From: Pseudoglutamicibacter cumminsii
Lineage (GTDB): Bacteria > Actinomycetota > Actinomycetes > Actinomycetales > Micrococcaceae
NCBI RefSeq assembly: GCF_003143995.1
Contig: NZ_QFWG01000001.1
Coordinates: 248,001-312,000 of the forward strand
DNA: 64,000 bases
Direction: 5' to 3'
Position 1 is the stretch's first letter, and the number at the start of each line of letters is the position of its first letter. A program made the position numbers and the translations under genes. Of this stretch, positions 17,066 to 25,953 are shown one piece after another. The notes under the pieces are model-generated. The model had not been told where the DNA came from, searched no databases, and saw only the letters and a program-made list of their open reading frames with translations.

Positions 17066-18290
17066 TGAAGCGGCGTCGGCCCCGCAGTCTGCTGAGTCTC
17101 TGCGGCACCACGTCGCGTGGCTTCAGCAAGGCATCGGCAACCCGGCGAGTGTTCACGCAGCCGGAGCGTCGATGCGCTCCGGACTGAATTCCGCTCGCTC
17201 GCTCATTGCCCAGGGGCTCAATGTTGCAGACAGCTCAGTCGTGTTTACCTCGGGAGGGACTGAATCGAACGCGATGGCCGTCACGGGCCTCGCACGCGCC
17301 GCTCGTGATGCTCAGCCGGAACGCACACGAATCCTCGTATCAGCCATCGAGCATTCCTCGGTCCTGACCCCGGCCCGGGATGTGGCCGAGCGTGAAGGGT
17401 TCTCTCTCGAGCAGATCCCGGTCGATTCCCGCGGGCTGCTCGACGTTGACGCTTTGGCCTCGATGCTCGATGAGCGGGTCGCGTTGGTCGCCGTCATGGC
17501 CGTCAATAACGAGGTCGGCAGCATGCAACCGATCGAGCCAGTGGCCCGACTCGCGCGTGATGCTGGTGCCCCTGTGGTGTGCGATGCCGTTGCGGCTCCG
17601 GTGCCGCTCATGCCGGGGCTCGTGGTTCACTGTGACGCGCTGACGCTTGCGGGTCATAAGTTCGGTGGGCCCACGGGAACTGGCGCGCTAGTTCTGGCCG
17701 GGAACGTGGTGAAGGTGCGTGGATTCGTGCCGATGCTCCCCGGTTCACAAGAACACGGATTGCGTGCAGGTACCCCAAACGTTCCTGGGCTCATGGGTAT
17801 GGCGGCCGCGTTCTCGGAGAAGCTTATGGCCGGCGCTGCGGATATCAAAACCCCGGCGTCTGGTGCAGGGGAAGGTGAAGCCGCAACGGAGGGCGAAACC
17901 CCAGCCGAACAGCTCAAACGCGTGGTCCTCGCGCATGCCGGGGACGAGGTCGTGGTGCTCGGCCCTGAAACGCCTCAGGACTGCTCCCCTAGCATCGCGA
18001 TGTTCCTTTTCCCGCGAGTCAATGGCGAGGCGATGCTGATCGAGCTAGAACACCGCGGCGTCGTGTGCTCGAGCGGCTCGGCGTGCCACGCGGGCTCAAC
18101 CGAACCATCGCACGTGCTCACGGCCCTGGGGATCGCCGCGGCCCAAGCCCGCACTTCTGTCCGAATGAGCATCGGCCGCAGGCTCAGCCAGGAAGAGGAA
18201 GCGACCTTAGGTACCGCAGTAGCGGAATCGCTAGCCGCTCTAGCTCCTAGAACTCCAGCGCCTAGAACTCCAGCTCCTAGCCCACGCTAG
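17043..18290 (+). CDS. Cysteine desulfurase (NifS/IscS family)
   Basis: A pyridoxal-phosphate enzyme that takes sulfur from cysteine for iron-sulfur cluster assembly. I chose ATG 17043 (MVLVLYLDEAASAP); an upstream ATG in the same frame adds only repeat-derived residues. The cofactor lysine is in LAGHKFGGPTG (about residue 205) and the catalytic cysteine is in SSGSACHAG (about 347). SAIEHSS and FTSGGTESNAMA also match. It overlaps the end of nadC. In many bacteria a NifS-like gene beside nadA matures the NadA [4Fe-4S] cluster, so that role is likely here. The C-terminus ends in a repeat-derived PRTPAPRTPA tail. Confidence 0.93.
   Translation: MVLVLYLDEAASAPQSAESLRHHVAWLQQGIGNPASVHAAGASMRSGLNSARSLIAQGLNVADSSVVFTSGGTESNAMAVTGLARAARDAQPERTRILVSAIEHSSVLTPARDVAEREGFSLEQIPVDSRGLLDVDALASMLDERVALVAVMAVNNEVGSMQPIEPVARLARDAGAPVVCDAVAAPVPLMPGLVVHCDALTLAGHKFGGPTGTGALVLAGNVVKVRGFVPMLPGSQEHGLRAGTPNVPGLMGMAAAFSEKLMAGAADIKTPASGAGEGEAATEGETPAEQLKRVVLAHAGDEVVVLGPETPQDCSPSIAMFLFPRVNGEAMLIELEHRGVVCSSGSACHAGSTEPSHVLTALGIAAAQARTSVRMSIGRRLSQEEEATLGTAVAESLAALAPRTPAPRTPAPSPR
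18244..18280. repeat. 15-bp tandem repeat at the 3' end of the cysteine desulfurase gene
   Basis: Units 18244-18258 and 18259-18273 differ by one base, and a partial third copy begins at 18274. They encode PRTPA twice just before the stop at 18288-18290. Confidence 0.8.
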
Positions 18291-18293
18291 CTT

Positions 18294-19979
18294 TCAGCAA
18301 CGCATCGACTTCAGCAGCTCCTCAACCTCGCTGACCACCGCATCGTTGACTTCTCCGTTGAAGCGCAGGTTGGTGCGTCGCCGCAGGATGTCTTCGGCGC
18401 TCGTTGCGTGTTCGCGCTGAGCCATCCACGCGACCTCTCCTCTGAGGAGCCCGCGCGTGTGGGTCAGCGGTTGCGCCGCATCGGGATCCGACCCTGTGTC
18501 GATGAGCTCCGCGATGAACTCAGCCACCTCGTTCGCGTAGGAACCGTAGCGTTCCACGAGAGCCGCTGCGTACTCGCCCACGACCTTCTCGCAGTCGTCG
18601 GTCGGATCGTATCGGCGGATCATGCCTTTGACGTCCCTGCCGCGCGTTGTTTTCGTGCGGTCACGGTCAAGGTGGTCGAGGACGTGGTCGGTCAGTTGCT
18701 CCCCGACCGCGCGGAACGTCGTGAACTTTCCACCCACAAGGCACATGAGCGGGATTCCGCCGCGGGTTGAGCCGGAGGCATGGTTCAGGTGCACGATGTG
18801 GTGGTCGCGTGTGATCGCGCCGGTTGCGTTGGCGTTGGATCGCGGCAAAGGTCGTACGCCGGCGAACGTGTGTACGACGTGCTCCCTCGTGATCGGGATG
18901 TTCGGGAACATGTCTTGCACCAGATCGAGCAAGTACTCGTATTCCTCGTCCGAGCACTCGGGTACTTCCCCAGCCTGGGCCGGTAGGTCCGTCGTGCCGA
19001 CGAGCACGCGGTCCCCGAGCGGACAGATCAGCACAATCCGGCCGTCTTTATGCTCGAAGAAAATCTCGCCGCCGCGGCACGCCTCAAGCAGTGCGGGATG
19101 GTTGAGCACGAGGTGTGCACCCTTGGTGCCGCCCATGAAATTCGTTTCGTGGCCGAGCGCGCGGTTGGTGAGGTCAACCCAGTTGCCGGAGGTGTTGATG
19201 ATGATGCGGGGCTTGACCTCGACGCGACGTCCAGTGAGCTGATCGGTCAGCGTTACAGTGCTGGAATCATGGCCCGTCACCCCAAGCTGGTTCGCGACGC
19301 GAGCCCCGTAATCCTCGGCCTCGCTCAACAGATCGATGATGAGCCGTTCTGGGCTTTCTACCTGAGCGTCCTGATACTGCGCAACGTAACGCGTGTCGGG
19401 CCGCAGTTCCGGGAACGCACGCCGTACGGCCTTGCGACCCATCAGGAACGAGTGGCGCTTGAGGCCAGCGGCTTTCCTCGTCGTCCTCGAATACGCGTCG
19501 TAGAGCATAAGCCCAGCTTTGATCATGAGGGCACCGCGCTCGGCCGGAGCACCTTGGTAATCCTTGATGAGGAAGCGCAGCGGAGCGTTCATGATGCCCG
19601 TGAAGGTTGTCCGCAGAGGCACGAAGGTTGGTAGCGGGCGCACACGGTGGGCGGCATGGTGAAGCAGGCGGTTGCGTTCCTGCACCGACTCTTTGACGAG
19701 CCGGAACTCGCCGTACTCGAGGTAGCGGATTCCGCCGTGGATCATGTGGCTTGATGCCCCGCTCGCACCGAACGCGAAGTCGTTGGCTTCAGCGAGCACA
19801 ACGTCAACGCCTTGAAGCGCTAGCTCACGAGCCGTTGCGGCTCCGTTGATTCCGCCGCCGATGATCAAGACATCGGTTTCTGGCCGCTCAACGATGCGCG
19901 AGATCGATGGGCGAATGATCGATTCCCGAACCGCCGGAGCGCCATTAGCTGTCTTCTTCTCTGAACGCATACCGACCAT
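18294..19979 (-). CDS. glpD: FAD-dependent glycerol-3-phosphate dehydrogenase
   Basis: A membrane-associated flavoenzyme that oxidises glycerol 3-phosphate to dihydroxyacetone phosphate and feeds electrons to quinones. The FAD motif is LIIGGGINGAATARELALQG, with FGASGASSHMIHGGIRYLE following; RPLPRSNANATGAITRDH and the C-terminal DAO_C region (WMAQREHATSAEDILRRRTNL in outline) complete the family features. I start it at ATG 19979; a TTG at 20006 and an ATG at 19970 are alternatives and no site has a strong Shine-Dalgarno. It converges on the cysteine desulfurase gene with a three-base gap. Confidence 0.95.
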   Translation of the reverse strand: MVGMRSEKKTANGAPAVRESIIRPSISRIVERPETDVLIIGGGINGAATARELALQGVDVVLAEANDFAFGASGASSHMIHGGIRYLEYGEFRLVKESVQERNRLLHHAAHRVRPLPTFVPLRTTFTGIMNAPLRFLIKDYQGAPAERGALMIKAGLMLYDAYSRTTRKAAGLKRHSFLMGRKAVRRAFPELRPDTRYVAQYQDAQVESPERLIIDLLSEAEDYGARVANQLGVTGHDSSTVTLTDQLTGRRVEVKPRIIINTSGNWVDLTNRALGHETNFMGGTKGAHLVLNHPALLEACRGGEIFFEHKDGRIVLICPLGDRVLVGTTDLPAQAGEVPECSDEEYEYLLDLVQDMFPNIPITREHVVHTFAGVRPLPRSNANATGAITRDHHIVHLNHASGSTRGGIPLMCLVGGKFTTFRAVGEQLTDHVLDHLDRDRTKTTRGRDVKGMIRRYDPTDDCEKVVGEYAAALVERYGSYANEVAEFIAELIDTGSDPDAAQPLTHTRGLLRGEVAWMAQREHATSAEDILRRRTNLRFNGEVNDAVVSEVEELLKSMRC

Positions 19980-20060
19980 CTTGCCGGTGTGAACTTCAAG
20001 CAACAAGCACGACCCGGCATAAAACCGCGATTACGCTTGCTTGTCACCTAAGGTTAAAGC

Positions 20061-21071
20061 GTGAGTAAGGACAGCATCGCGAAGCACCCGTATCCGGCCT
20101 CGATCCCGCTTGCCGAGCGGCCGCTCGACGATGACCGGGACTCGCTGTATTTCGATCTCAACGTCCATGGATCGCGGATGCGCACGTGGGTCTACCCTGC
20201 CGTGAAAGCTACCTCCAGCACCCGAACGATCCTCGCGATCCACGGTTTCCGCGGAGACCACCACGGCTTGCGTCGCGTGATCAACGCGATGCCAGAACAC
20301 ACGTGGGTCGTGCCTGATCTCCCCGGCTACGGCGTCTCCACGCCGTTCGGCAGCAGCCCTAGTTTCGGCAACAGTCATAGTTTCGGCACCAGCCATGTTC
20401 ACGACGACAGCCAAGCTCGACACACGGCGCACGGCTTCCATGCGGTGATCGATGCGCTCATCGACGCCCTCGAGCTCGGCCCTGACACCGTTCTGCTCGG
20501 GCACTCGTTCGGTTCCGTCGTGACCTCGACGTACATGGCGGCCAAGCCTGGACGTTTTGCGCGCCTCATTCTGCTCAACCCGATCTCCGAGCCGCCACTC
20601 GCCGGCCGCCACATCGTGCTGACCCAAGCCACTCGCCTGCTCTACGACCTCGGAACCCGCGTTCCGGCCCGCTGGCGCACCGCTGTCCTCAGCTCTCCAG
20701 CGCTTGTCGACGGCGCAACCATCACCATGACCACGAGCCCAGACCCCGCAACGCGCGAGTACATCCGACACCAGCATCGGGCGTATATGAGCGGCTTTGC
20801 AAGCCCGGAAGTATTGCTCGAAACCTATGAGTCATCTGTGCAGACAACAGTGCTCGATGCGGCGGCAGATGTCGATGCGCCCACGCTACTGATTGCAGGG
20901 GCTGGAGATCCTCTGGGCACAGTTGCAAGCCAGACCGCGCTTGAAGCGCTGTTCCCGAACGCACAGCTGGTCATGATTCCTCGCGTTGGGCACTTGATCC
21001 ACTATGAGACGCCGTTAACTGCGGCGCAGGCGATTAGGGAATGGCTGTCAGGCTCGCCTACAGCTCGCTAG
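20061..21071 (+). CDS. Alpha/beta hydrolase of unknown substrate
   Basis: A 336-residue alpha/beta-hydrolase fold protein. ILAIHGFRGDHHGL is the oxyanion region (HGF), GHSFGSV carries the nucleophile Ser near residue 149, APTLLIAGAGDPLG holds the likely acid, and PRVGHLIHYETP carries the catalytic His. The start is GTG with AAGG 11 bases upstream. A repeated six-residue segment (PFGSSP, SFGNSH, SFGTSH) from an 18-bp DNA repeat sits between the strand holding LPGYG and the next helix. It is divergent from glpD and overlaps the 3' end of priA by 14 bases. The substrate is not predictable. Confidence 0.88.
   Translation: MSKDSIAKHPYPASIPLAERPLDDDRDSLYFDLNVHGSRMRTWVYPAVKATSSTRTILAIHGFRGDHHGLRRVINAMPEHTWVVPDLPGYGVSTPFGSSPSFGNSHSFGTSHVHDDSQARHTAHGFHAVIDALIDALELGPDTVLLGHSFGSVVTSTYMAAKPGRFARLILLNPISEPPLAGRHIVLTQATRLLYDLGTRVPARWRTAVLSSPALVDGATITMTTSPDPATREYIRHQHRAYMSGFASPEVLLETYESSVQTTVLDAAADVDAPTLLIAGAGDPLGTVASQTALEALFPNAQLVMIPRVGHLIHYETPLTAAQAIREWLSGSPTAR
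20343..20396. repeat. Three 18-bp in-frame tandem repeats in the hydrolase gene
   Basis: Units 20343-20360, 20361-20378 and 20379-20396 share TTCGGCA(G/A/C)CAG(C/T)C. They encode six-residue units of the form x-F-G-(S/N/T)-S-(P/H). Confidence 0.75.
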
Positions 21072-23202
21072 GGTCATCCACACGAACCATGACCTTGGGG
21101 TCACGCCGGAGCGAGCCCAAAACCTTACGCCTCCGCAGAGCGTGGGTCACCTTGGGGCCGGATGCGTAATCGAAGAAGAGAAGCCAACGTTGCTCGGCAT
21201 CATCCGATCCGTCGGCAACGGGCGTCGGCCCGACGGCCCGGACCCCATCGACTGCCTGCATATCGGAACAGAACTGATTGACCACTTCGCGCGGACCCGT
21301 CAGCGAGGCCGAACGAACAGCCGGAGGCAAACCCACTTCCGAACGCTCAGCGAGCTCCTGCGCAGCCAGTCCAGACGGATCCCAGCGCACCAAAGCCCTA
21401 CCTTGAGGCGACGGATGCCCCGTGAGCACCACCTGGCCACTGTCCTGACGACCGCGCACCAAGGCCGCGGCAGCAAACCACCGGTGAGCCACGTTCTCCC
21501 CCGAACGCAAACCGCCGGAAGCCAGCATCGCATCCGCGTCCAGAAGCAACGCAGCCGCATAACCGCCGTCCACGAGCGGCTCAGCACCCGGCGTTGCAAT
21601 CACCAGCTGAGGTTTAGCGTCTACGTGGTGGACCGCATCGGCCCCTGTTGCGCGAACCAGAGGCACGCCAGGGAAAGCGCGGCCGAACTCCTCGACTGTG
21701 CGCTGGGCGCCCACATGGCCCGCACGCAACTGACGGCCGCCGCACTCGGCACACGCAAACGCGCGTTCGATCGTGCCGCACCAGCCGCACGTTGGAGCAG
21801 GATCATGCGACCCCAAGAACTGCAGAGGGCCCTGGCACTGCCGGCACCGCGCCGGCATCCGGCACCGTTGACACCGCAACAACGGGATGAACCCTGTGCG
21901 GGCGACCTGAACCAAGACGGACCCAGTTTCGAGGGCCTTTCGGGCTACTTCGAAAGCCAAGCGAGGAAGCCGAACCGAATGGAAAATAGGGTCCCGCTCG
22001 GACTCGTAGCTATCCGAGGTTGCCCTGACCCACGGGGTGTGGTCCCGAAGGAGCGAACGCTCAGCGGCGAGCTCCCGGGCCCAGCCGGTTTCGACCAGAC
22101 GCTGAGCCTCGGAACTGCGCGCGAACGACGCGAAGATGGCCGCGCATCCGGACTCTTGCGCGCGCAACAGAAGGACCTCGCGGGCGTGATGGTACGGAGC
22201 GCGCTGTTCGACGTGGGAGTCATCGTGGTCATCCCACATCGCGACCAGGCCGAGGTCCCACACTGGCGCGAACGCCGCCGAACGCGTCCCTACAACAATT
22301 CTCCGTTGGCCCGTGACGACCTCAAGAAACGAGCGATATCGAGGGCTCGGGCCATCATCAGCGGAAAGCCGCGCGTAAGCATGCTGGCCGACAACCGCAT
22401 CGAGCGCTTTGGACAACGTATCGAGATCGCGTGCATCCGGAACCACGAGGACGCTCCCCCGCCCCGCAGCCAGCGTTGCGGCGGCAGCTGTTGCCAAGCG
22501 GACGGCCCACCCCTCAAGCCGATATTGGGCGTCATCGGGTGAGGCCTGATCGCGTGACACCGCTTGCGCGACTACGTCGCCCGGGGTGACGGAAACGACC
22601 GCGCGCGGAGATTCCCCTGCCAGCAAGGCTGAGGTGAGCCACGCATCGGGATCCTCAGGCGCCCACGATGCCGCCCACGCTTGAGTCTTCGGGCACACAA
22701 CGGGCAACGCCACAGGCCCCGGCCACGGCTCCTTCTCGATCCGGGCAACCCGCGGAGCCACAGCAGACTTCACGACGTCAGCGAGCGTACCTGCATAACG
22801 TTCAGCAACCGCCTCAGACAGCCGCAAAACCTCAGCCGACAGAACAGGCAGAGGCGAGTAGACCGTCGTGAGCGGACGCGGCGTTACCTCGGGGTCACAA
22901 TCGGCGGCCCGCTCAACGATGTACCCATTGACCCGCCGCCCACCGAAGACGACACGCACGCGGGCGCCAGGAACCGCATCGGAATCCTGATCCTTCAAGA
23001 CCGCGTAATCGAAGAGCCGATCAAGGTGCGGAACCGGAGTATCGACCAAAACCCGGGCGTATGGAAGCCGCTCAGCGTACTCATCAGCGCCGATCCGAGG
23101 CGTTTTCGACGCTCGCTTAGCGGGCTGGGCGTCCTTGACCCCGGGCGAAAAACCAAACTGGGAGGCGTCGAACAAAACGCCATCAGGCGAATCAGTCAAC
23201 AT
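21058..23202 (-). CDS. priA: PriA-like primosomal protein N', without Walker A
   Basis: PriA recognises stalled forks and restarts replication. The 714 residues keep the N-terminal 3'-DNA-binding domain (YARVLVDTPVPHLDRLFDYAV), the zinc region with eight cysteines near residues 447-490 (CQRC, CRQC, CGWC, CAEC) and the C-terminal domain. The helicase Walker A (GxxGSGKT) is absent where expected: the region reads RLATAAAATLAAGRGSVLVV. The DEEH box is altered to DDHDDSHVEQRAPYHHARE. Such ATPase-dead PriA proteins are usual in actinobacteria, so this is probably functional as a loader but not a helicase. metK lies 32 bp upstream on the same strand. Confidence 0.93.
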   Translation of the reverse strand: MLTDSPDGVLFDASQFGFSPGVKDAQPAKRASKTPRIGADEYAERLPYARVLVDTPVPHLDRLFDYAVLKDQDSDAVPGARVRVVFGGRRVNGYIVERAADCDPEVTPRPLTTVYSPLPVLSAEVLRLSEAVAERYAGTLADVVKSAVAPRVARIEKEPWPGPVALPVVCPKTQAWAASWAPEDPDAWLTSALLAGESPRAVVSVTPGDVVAQAVSRDQASPDDAQYRLEGWAVRLATAAAATLAAGRGSVLVVPDARDLDTLSKALDAVVGQHAYARLSADDGPSPRYRSFLEVVTGQRRIVVGTRSAAFAPVWDLGLVAMWDDHDDSHVEQRAPYHHAREVLLLRAQESGCAAIFASFARSSEAQRLVETGWARELAAERSLLRDHTPWVRATSDSYESERDPIFHSVRLPRLAFEVARKALETGSVLVQVARTGFIPLLRCQRCRMPARCRQCQGPLQFLGSHDPAPTCGWCGTIERAFACAECGGRQLRAGHVGAQRTVEEFGRAFPGVPLVRATGADAVHHVDAKPQLVIATPGAEPLVDGGYAAALLLDADAMLASGGLRSGENVAHRWFAAAALVRGRQDSGQVVLTGHPSPQGRALVRWDPSGLAAQELAERSEVGLPPAVRSASLTGPREVVNQFCSDMQAVDGVRAVGPTPVADGSDDAEQRWLLFFDYASGPKVTHALRRRKVLGSLRRDPKVMVRVDDPSEL

Positions 23203-23234
23203 GCCTCCCAGCTCAGAAAATCCAGTTCAGTTCA

Positions 23235-24437
23235 TCACAGGTTGAAGTAGGACTTGAGTGCGTCGACGCGGTCCAGGTTCTCCCAGGTGAAATCAGGGTC
23301 AGGGCGGCCGAAGTGGCCGTGCGCTGCAGTCTTGCGGTAGATCGGACGCTTGAGGTTGAGATCCTCGATGATACCGAGCGGACGCAGATCGAAAACCTCG
23401 CGAATAGCTGAGGCGATCTTGACCGGATCCTCCTGCGAGGTGCCGAACGTCTCGACGTACAGACCCACCGGAGCTGCCTGACCAATCGCGTAGGCGACCT
23501 GGATCTCGGCGCGGTCAGCCAAACCAGCTGCCACAACGTTCTTCGCAACCCAGCGGGCAGCATACGCAGCCGAACGGTCAACCTTCGAAGGGTCCTTGCC
23601 CGAGAACGCGCCACCGCCGTGGCGTGCGAAACCGCCGTAGGTATCAACGATGATCTTGCGGCCGGTCAGACCAGCGTCACCGACCGGGCCACCGATAATG
23701 AACTTGCCCGAGGGGTTCAGAAGGATTTCCGACTCGGAGGAATCCAGCTCCTCGGTAGCCAAAACAGGCTTGACGACGTAGTCATGCAGATCAGACTGAA
23801 CCGATACGAGGTCGTAGTCTTCGGCGTGCTGGCTCGAAACCACGACCGACTCGATCGAAACTGGCTTGTCGCCGTCATAACCGATCGTGACCTGCGTCTT
23901 TCCGTCAGGACGCAAGCCCGGAAGCACGCCGTCACGGCGCACACGCGTCAACTGCTGCGAGAGACGGTGCGCCAAGTGGATCGGGGTCGGCATGAACGAA
24001 TCGTTCTCGTTGGTCGCGTAACCGAACATGATGCCCTGGTCGCCGGCACCCTGGATATCGCGTGGATCCTTGGCTTTGCCGAGGCGCTGCTCAAGCGATG
24101 AGAACACGCCAGAAGAAATCTCCTGGGACTGCTGACCGATCGAGATGTTGACGCCGCAACGGGCGCCATCGAAACCGTTGGCGGACGAGTCGTAGCCCAA
24201 ATCTAGGATGGTCTCGCGAACGATCTCCGGGATCTCGACGTACGCGTCCGTGGTGACTTCACCCGCAACCTGAACCAAACCCGTGGTCGTCAACGTTTCT
24301 ACAGCGACGCGGGACTCAGGGTCCTTGGCCAGAAGAGCGTCGAGGATCGCGTCCGAAATCTGGTCGCAGATTTTATCCGGGTGCCCCTCGGTCACGGACT
24401 CCGAGGTGAAAAGGCGTAGGTGATCAGAAGTAAACAT
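23235..24437 (-). CDS. metK: S-adenosylmethionine synthetase
   Basis: Makes S-adenosylmethionine from methionine and ATP. The 400 residues carry both family signatures: [12 protein letters not shown] and [19 protein letters not shown], plus [17 protein letters not shown] at the N-terminus. It lies between coaBC and priA, on the same strand as both, an order seen across Micrococcales. No SAM riboswitch can be drawn in the 56-bp gap upstream, which is AT-rich. Confidence 0.98.
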   Translation of the reverse strand: MFTSDHLRLFTSESVTEGHPDKICDQISDAILDALLAKDPESRVAVETLTTTGLVQVAGEVTTDAYVEIPEIVRETILDLGYDSSANGFDGARCGVNISIGQQSQEISSGVFSSLEQRLGKAKDPRDIQGAGDQGIMFGYATNENDSFMPTPIHLAHRLSQQLTRVRRDGVLPGLRPDGKTQVTIGYDGDKPVSIESVVVSSQHAEDYDLVSVQSDLHDYVVKPVLATEELDSSESEILLNPSGKFIIGGPVGDAGLTGRKIIVDTYGGFARHGGGAFSGKDPSKVDRSAAYAARWVAKNVVAAGLADRAEIQVAYAIGQAAPVGLYVETFGTSQEDPVKIASAIREVFDLRPLGIIEDLNLKRPIYRKTAAHGHFGRPDPDFTWENLDRVDALKSYFNL

Positions 24438-24493
24438 AATTATTTTTCGATTCTATAGAGCTTGGACGGTGCAGCTTGTGCCTCAGTGTCGAA

Positions 24494-25747
24494 TCACCGA
24501 TGAAACCTGGCAGCAATCGCATCCACAACAAAATCAGCGACTTCGCGTTTAGAGCCGGAGAACTCACCGGCATCAGCTCCGTCAGCAGCTAAAACAGCAA
24601 CGGTGTTATCCGGCGTACCGAAACCTCGAGTCTCGGACACCTCGTTGACCACCAGCAAGTCGGCGCCCTTGCGCTCGAGCTTGGCGCGACCATATTCGAG
24701 AACACTGCCGTTCTCATCGCCGGTTTCTGCGGCAAAACCAACGATGATGCGAGGCAGAAGACCCGGCTCGTTCGCTGCGCTGCCCTCGTTGTTGCGCTGA
24801 GCACGCGCACCCCGATCCTCTACCAGACCCTTCAAAATATCTGGGTTACGGACCAGCTCGATCACAGGCGCCGAATCATCGGCTGGGTTCTTCTTAATCT
24901 TGCTGTCCACGTATTCTTTCGGCCGGAAGTCGGCAACAGCGGCAGCCATGACAACCACATCGGCTCCCGCGGCCGCGTCGCGCATAACCCGCTCCAGATC
25001 AGAGGCCGTAGTCACAGCGGTGACCTCTACCCCGTCGGGAGCTGGAACTTCGATGTTGGCGGCCACGAGTTCAACCTCGGCCCCCGCGTCACGTAGAGCC
25101 TCAGCCAGAGCCACACCCTGGCGGCCGGAAGAACGGTTACCCAAGAAACGCACCGGATCCAGAGGTTCGCGGGTTCCGCCGGCGCTGACGACGGCACGCA
25201 CGCCAGCAAGGGGCGTCGGCCGGTCGATGAGCGCGAGGGCTTCGCGGGCGATGACCGTGATCTCTTCGAGCCGGCCAGGGCCAGTGTCCTTGCCTGTGAG
25301 GCGACCAACAGCAGGGTCTGGTACATGGATCCCGCGGTTACGCAAGGTCGTGACATTCGCTTGAGTAGCAGGGTTCTGCCACATCTCCGTGTGCATTGCC
25401 GGCGCCATGTACACGGGTGCGGTGGTTGTGAGGATCGTCGCGGTCAGCAGGTCATCGGCGCGCCCAGCGGCGACGCGAGCCAAAAGATCCGCAGTGGCTG
25501 GAGCCACGACCACGAGGTCAGCTTCCTGGCCAAGTCGCACATGGTTGACGCTGTCGACAGCTTCGAACACGGAGGTGCGCACCGGGTTGTGAGATAGCGC
25601 TTCCCACGTAGCGGCACCAACAAAATTCAACGCTGACTCGGTTGGGATCACGTCAACGTGATGTCCAGCCTCGGTGAATTCGCGCACCAAGCCGGGGACC
25701 TTGTACGCAGCGATACCGCCGCCAACTCCGACGACTATCCGAGCCAT
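24494..25747 (-). CDS. coaBC: Bifunctional phosphopantothenoylcysteine decarboxylase / synthetase
   Basis: Carries out two successive steps of coenzyme A synthesis. The N-terminal CoaC half is an FMN flavoprotein: VGVGGGIAAYKVPGLVREF, then APATADLLARVAAGRADDLLT and APAMHTEMW. The last motif has His where the common form has Asn (PAMN), the usual form in actinobacteria. The C-terminal CoaB half begins near residue 185 with VVSAGGTREPLDPVRFLGNRSSG, and MAAAVADFRPKEY and KIKKNP follow. The 417 residues are normal. A 206-bp gap with palindromes separates it from rpoZ. Confidence 0.97.
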   Translation of the reverse strand: MARIVVGVGGGIAAYKVPGLVREFTEAGHHVDVIPTESALNFVGAATWEALSHNPVRTSVFEAVDSVNHVRLGQEADLVVVAPATADLLARVAAGRADDLLTATILTTTAPVYMAPAMHTEMWQNPATQANVTTLRNRGIHVPDPAVGRLTGKDTGPGRLEEITVIAREALALIDRPTPLAGVRAVVSAGGTREPLDPVRFLGNRSSGRQGVALAEALRDAGAEVELVAANIEVPAPDGVEVTAVTTASDLERVMRDAAAGADVVVMAAAVADFRPKEYVDSKIKKNPADDSAPVIELVRNPDILKGLVEDRGARAQRNNEGSAANEPGLLPRIIVGFAAETGDENGSVLEYGRAKLERKGADLLVVNEVSETRGFGTPDNTVAVLAADGADAGEFSGSKREVADFVVDAIAARFHR

Positions 25748-25853
25748 CCGAAACCCCTACCTCGCTCAACCGTTCCTCAATCCGCGCACAACGCGAACTG
25801 TCCGATGCGACACCGTGCTCATTCGAAACACCACATCTATTTAAACACGCGAA

Positions 25854-25918
25854 GACGTATGTAGGTTCATAAACGTTAACGGACCCCGTATACCAGGACC
25901 GCAGAACCCACATACGTC
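25854..25918. repeat. Large inverted repeat between rpoZ and coaBC
   Basis: Bases 25854-25868 (GACGTATGTAGGTTC) pair with 25904-25918 (GAACCCACATACGTC) at 14 of 15 positions around a 35-base loop. CGCG on both outer sides could add four pairs past a two-base bulge. It lies about 107-171 bases upstream of coaBC. It could be a coaBC leader structure, a protein-binding site, or part of a terminator region after rpoZ. Confidence 0.7.
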
Positions 25919-25927
25919 CGCGAAAAC

Positions 25928-25948
25928 GTTACGTGGTACCTACGTAAC
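25928..25948 (-). terminator. Palindrome just after rpoZ, probable terminator
   Basis: GTTACGT (25928-25934) and ACGTAAC (25942-25948) are perfect arms around GGTACCT. On the minus strand, it starts five bases after the rpoZ stop and is followed by GTTTTCG. The short T-run fits a weak Rho-independent terminator, though the symmetry would also suit an operator. Confidence 0.5.
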
Positions 25949-25953
25949 CGAGT

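Larger units (their letters stand above)
16035..17068 (+). pseudogene. nadC: Quinolinate phosphoribosyltransferase (nadC) with a frameshift
   Basis: NadC converts quinolinate and PRPP to nicotinate mononucleotide. The N-terminal part reads from the ATG at 16035 (DARQIVARALEEDAPYGDIT, then CGLEKPG). The rest lies in another frame from about 16196 (VMAGGEVFAEVM onward), and carries VADTRKTTPGLR, FNHRWGLSDAVMLKDNH and FEVEVDTPEQI. The break is at GGGG, 16193-16196: one more G would join CGLEKPG to VMAGG exactly as in intact homologues. The first frame stops at 16307. The second frame alone, from ATG 16133 or 16199, lacks most of the N-terminal domain. Other oddities are a perfect 15-bp duplication (EASGI twice) and a repeat-built acidic tail. 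A sequencing error is possible; a genuine mutation would block this step. Confidence 0.8.

Noticed and set aside
20343-20396. The 18-bp repeats as a CRISPR array
   Set aside because: Units are adjacent without spacers, imperfect and in frame within a hydrolase gene.
24438-24493. SAM riboswitch upstream of metK
   Set aside because: The 56-base gap is too short and AT-rich for any known SAM aptamer.
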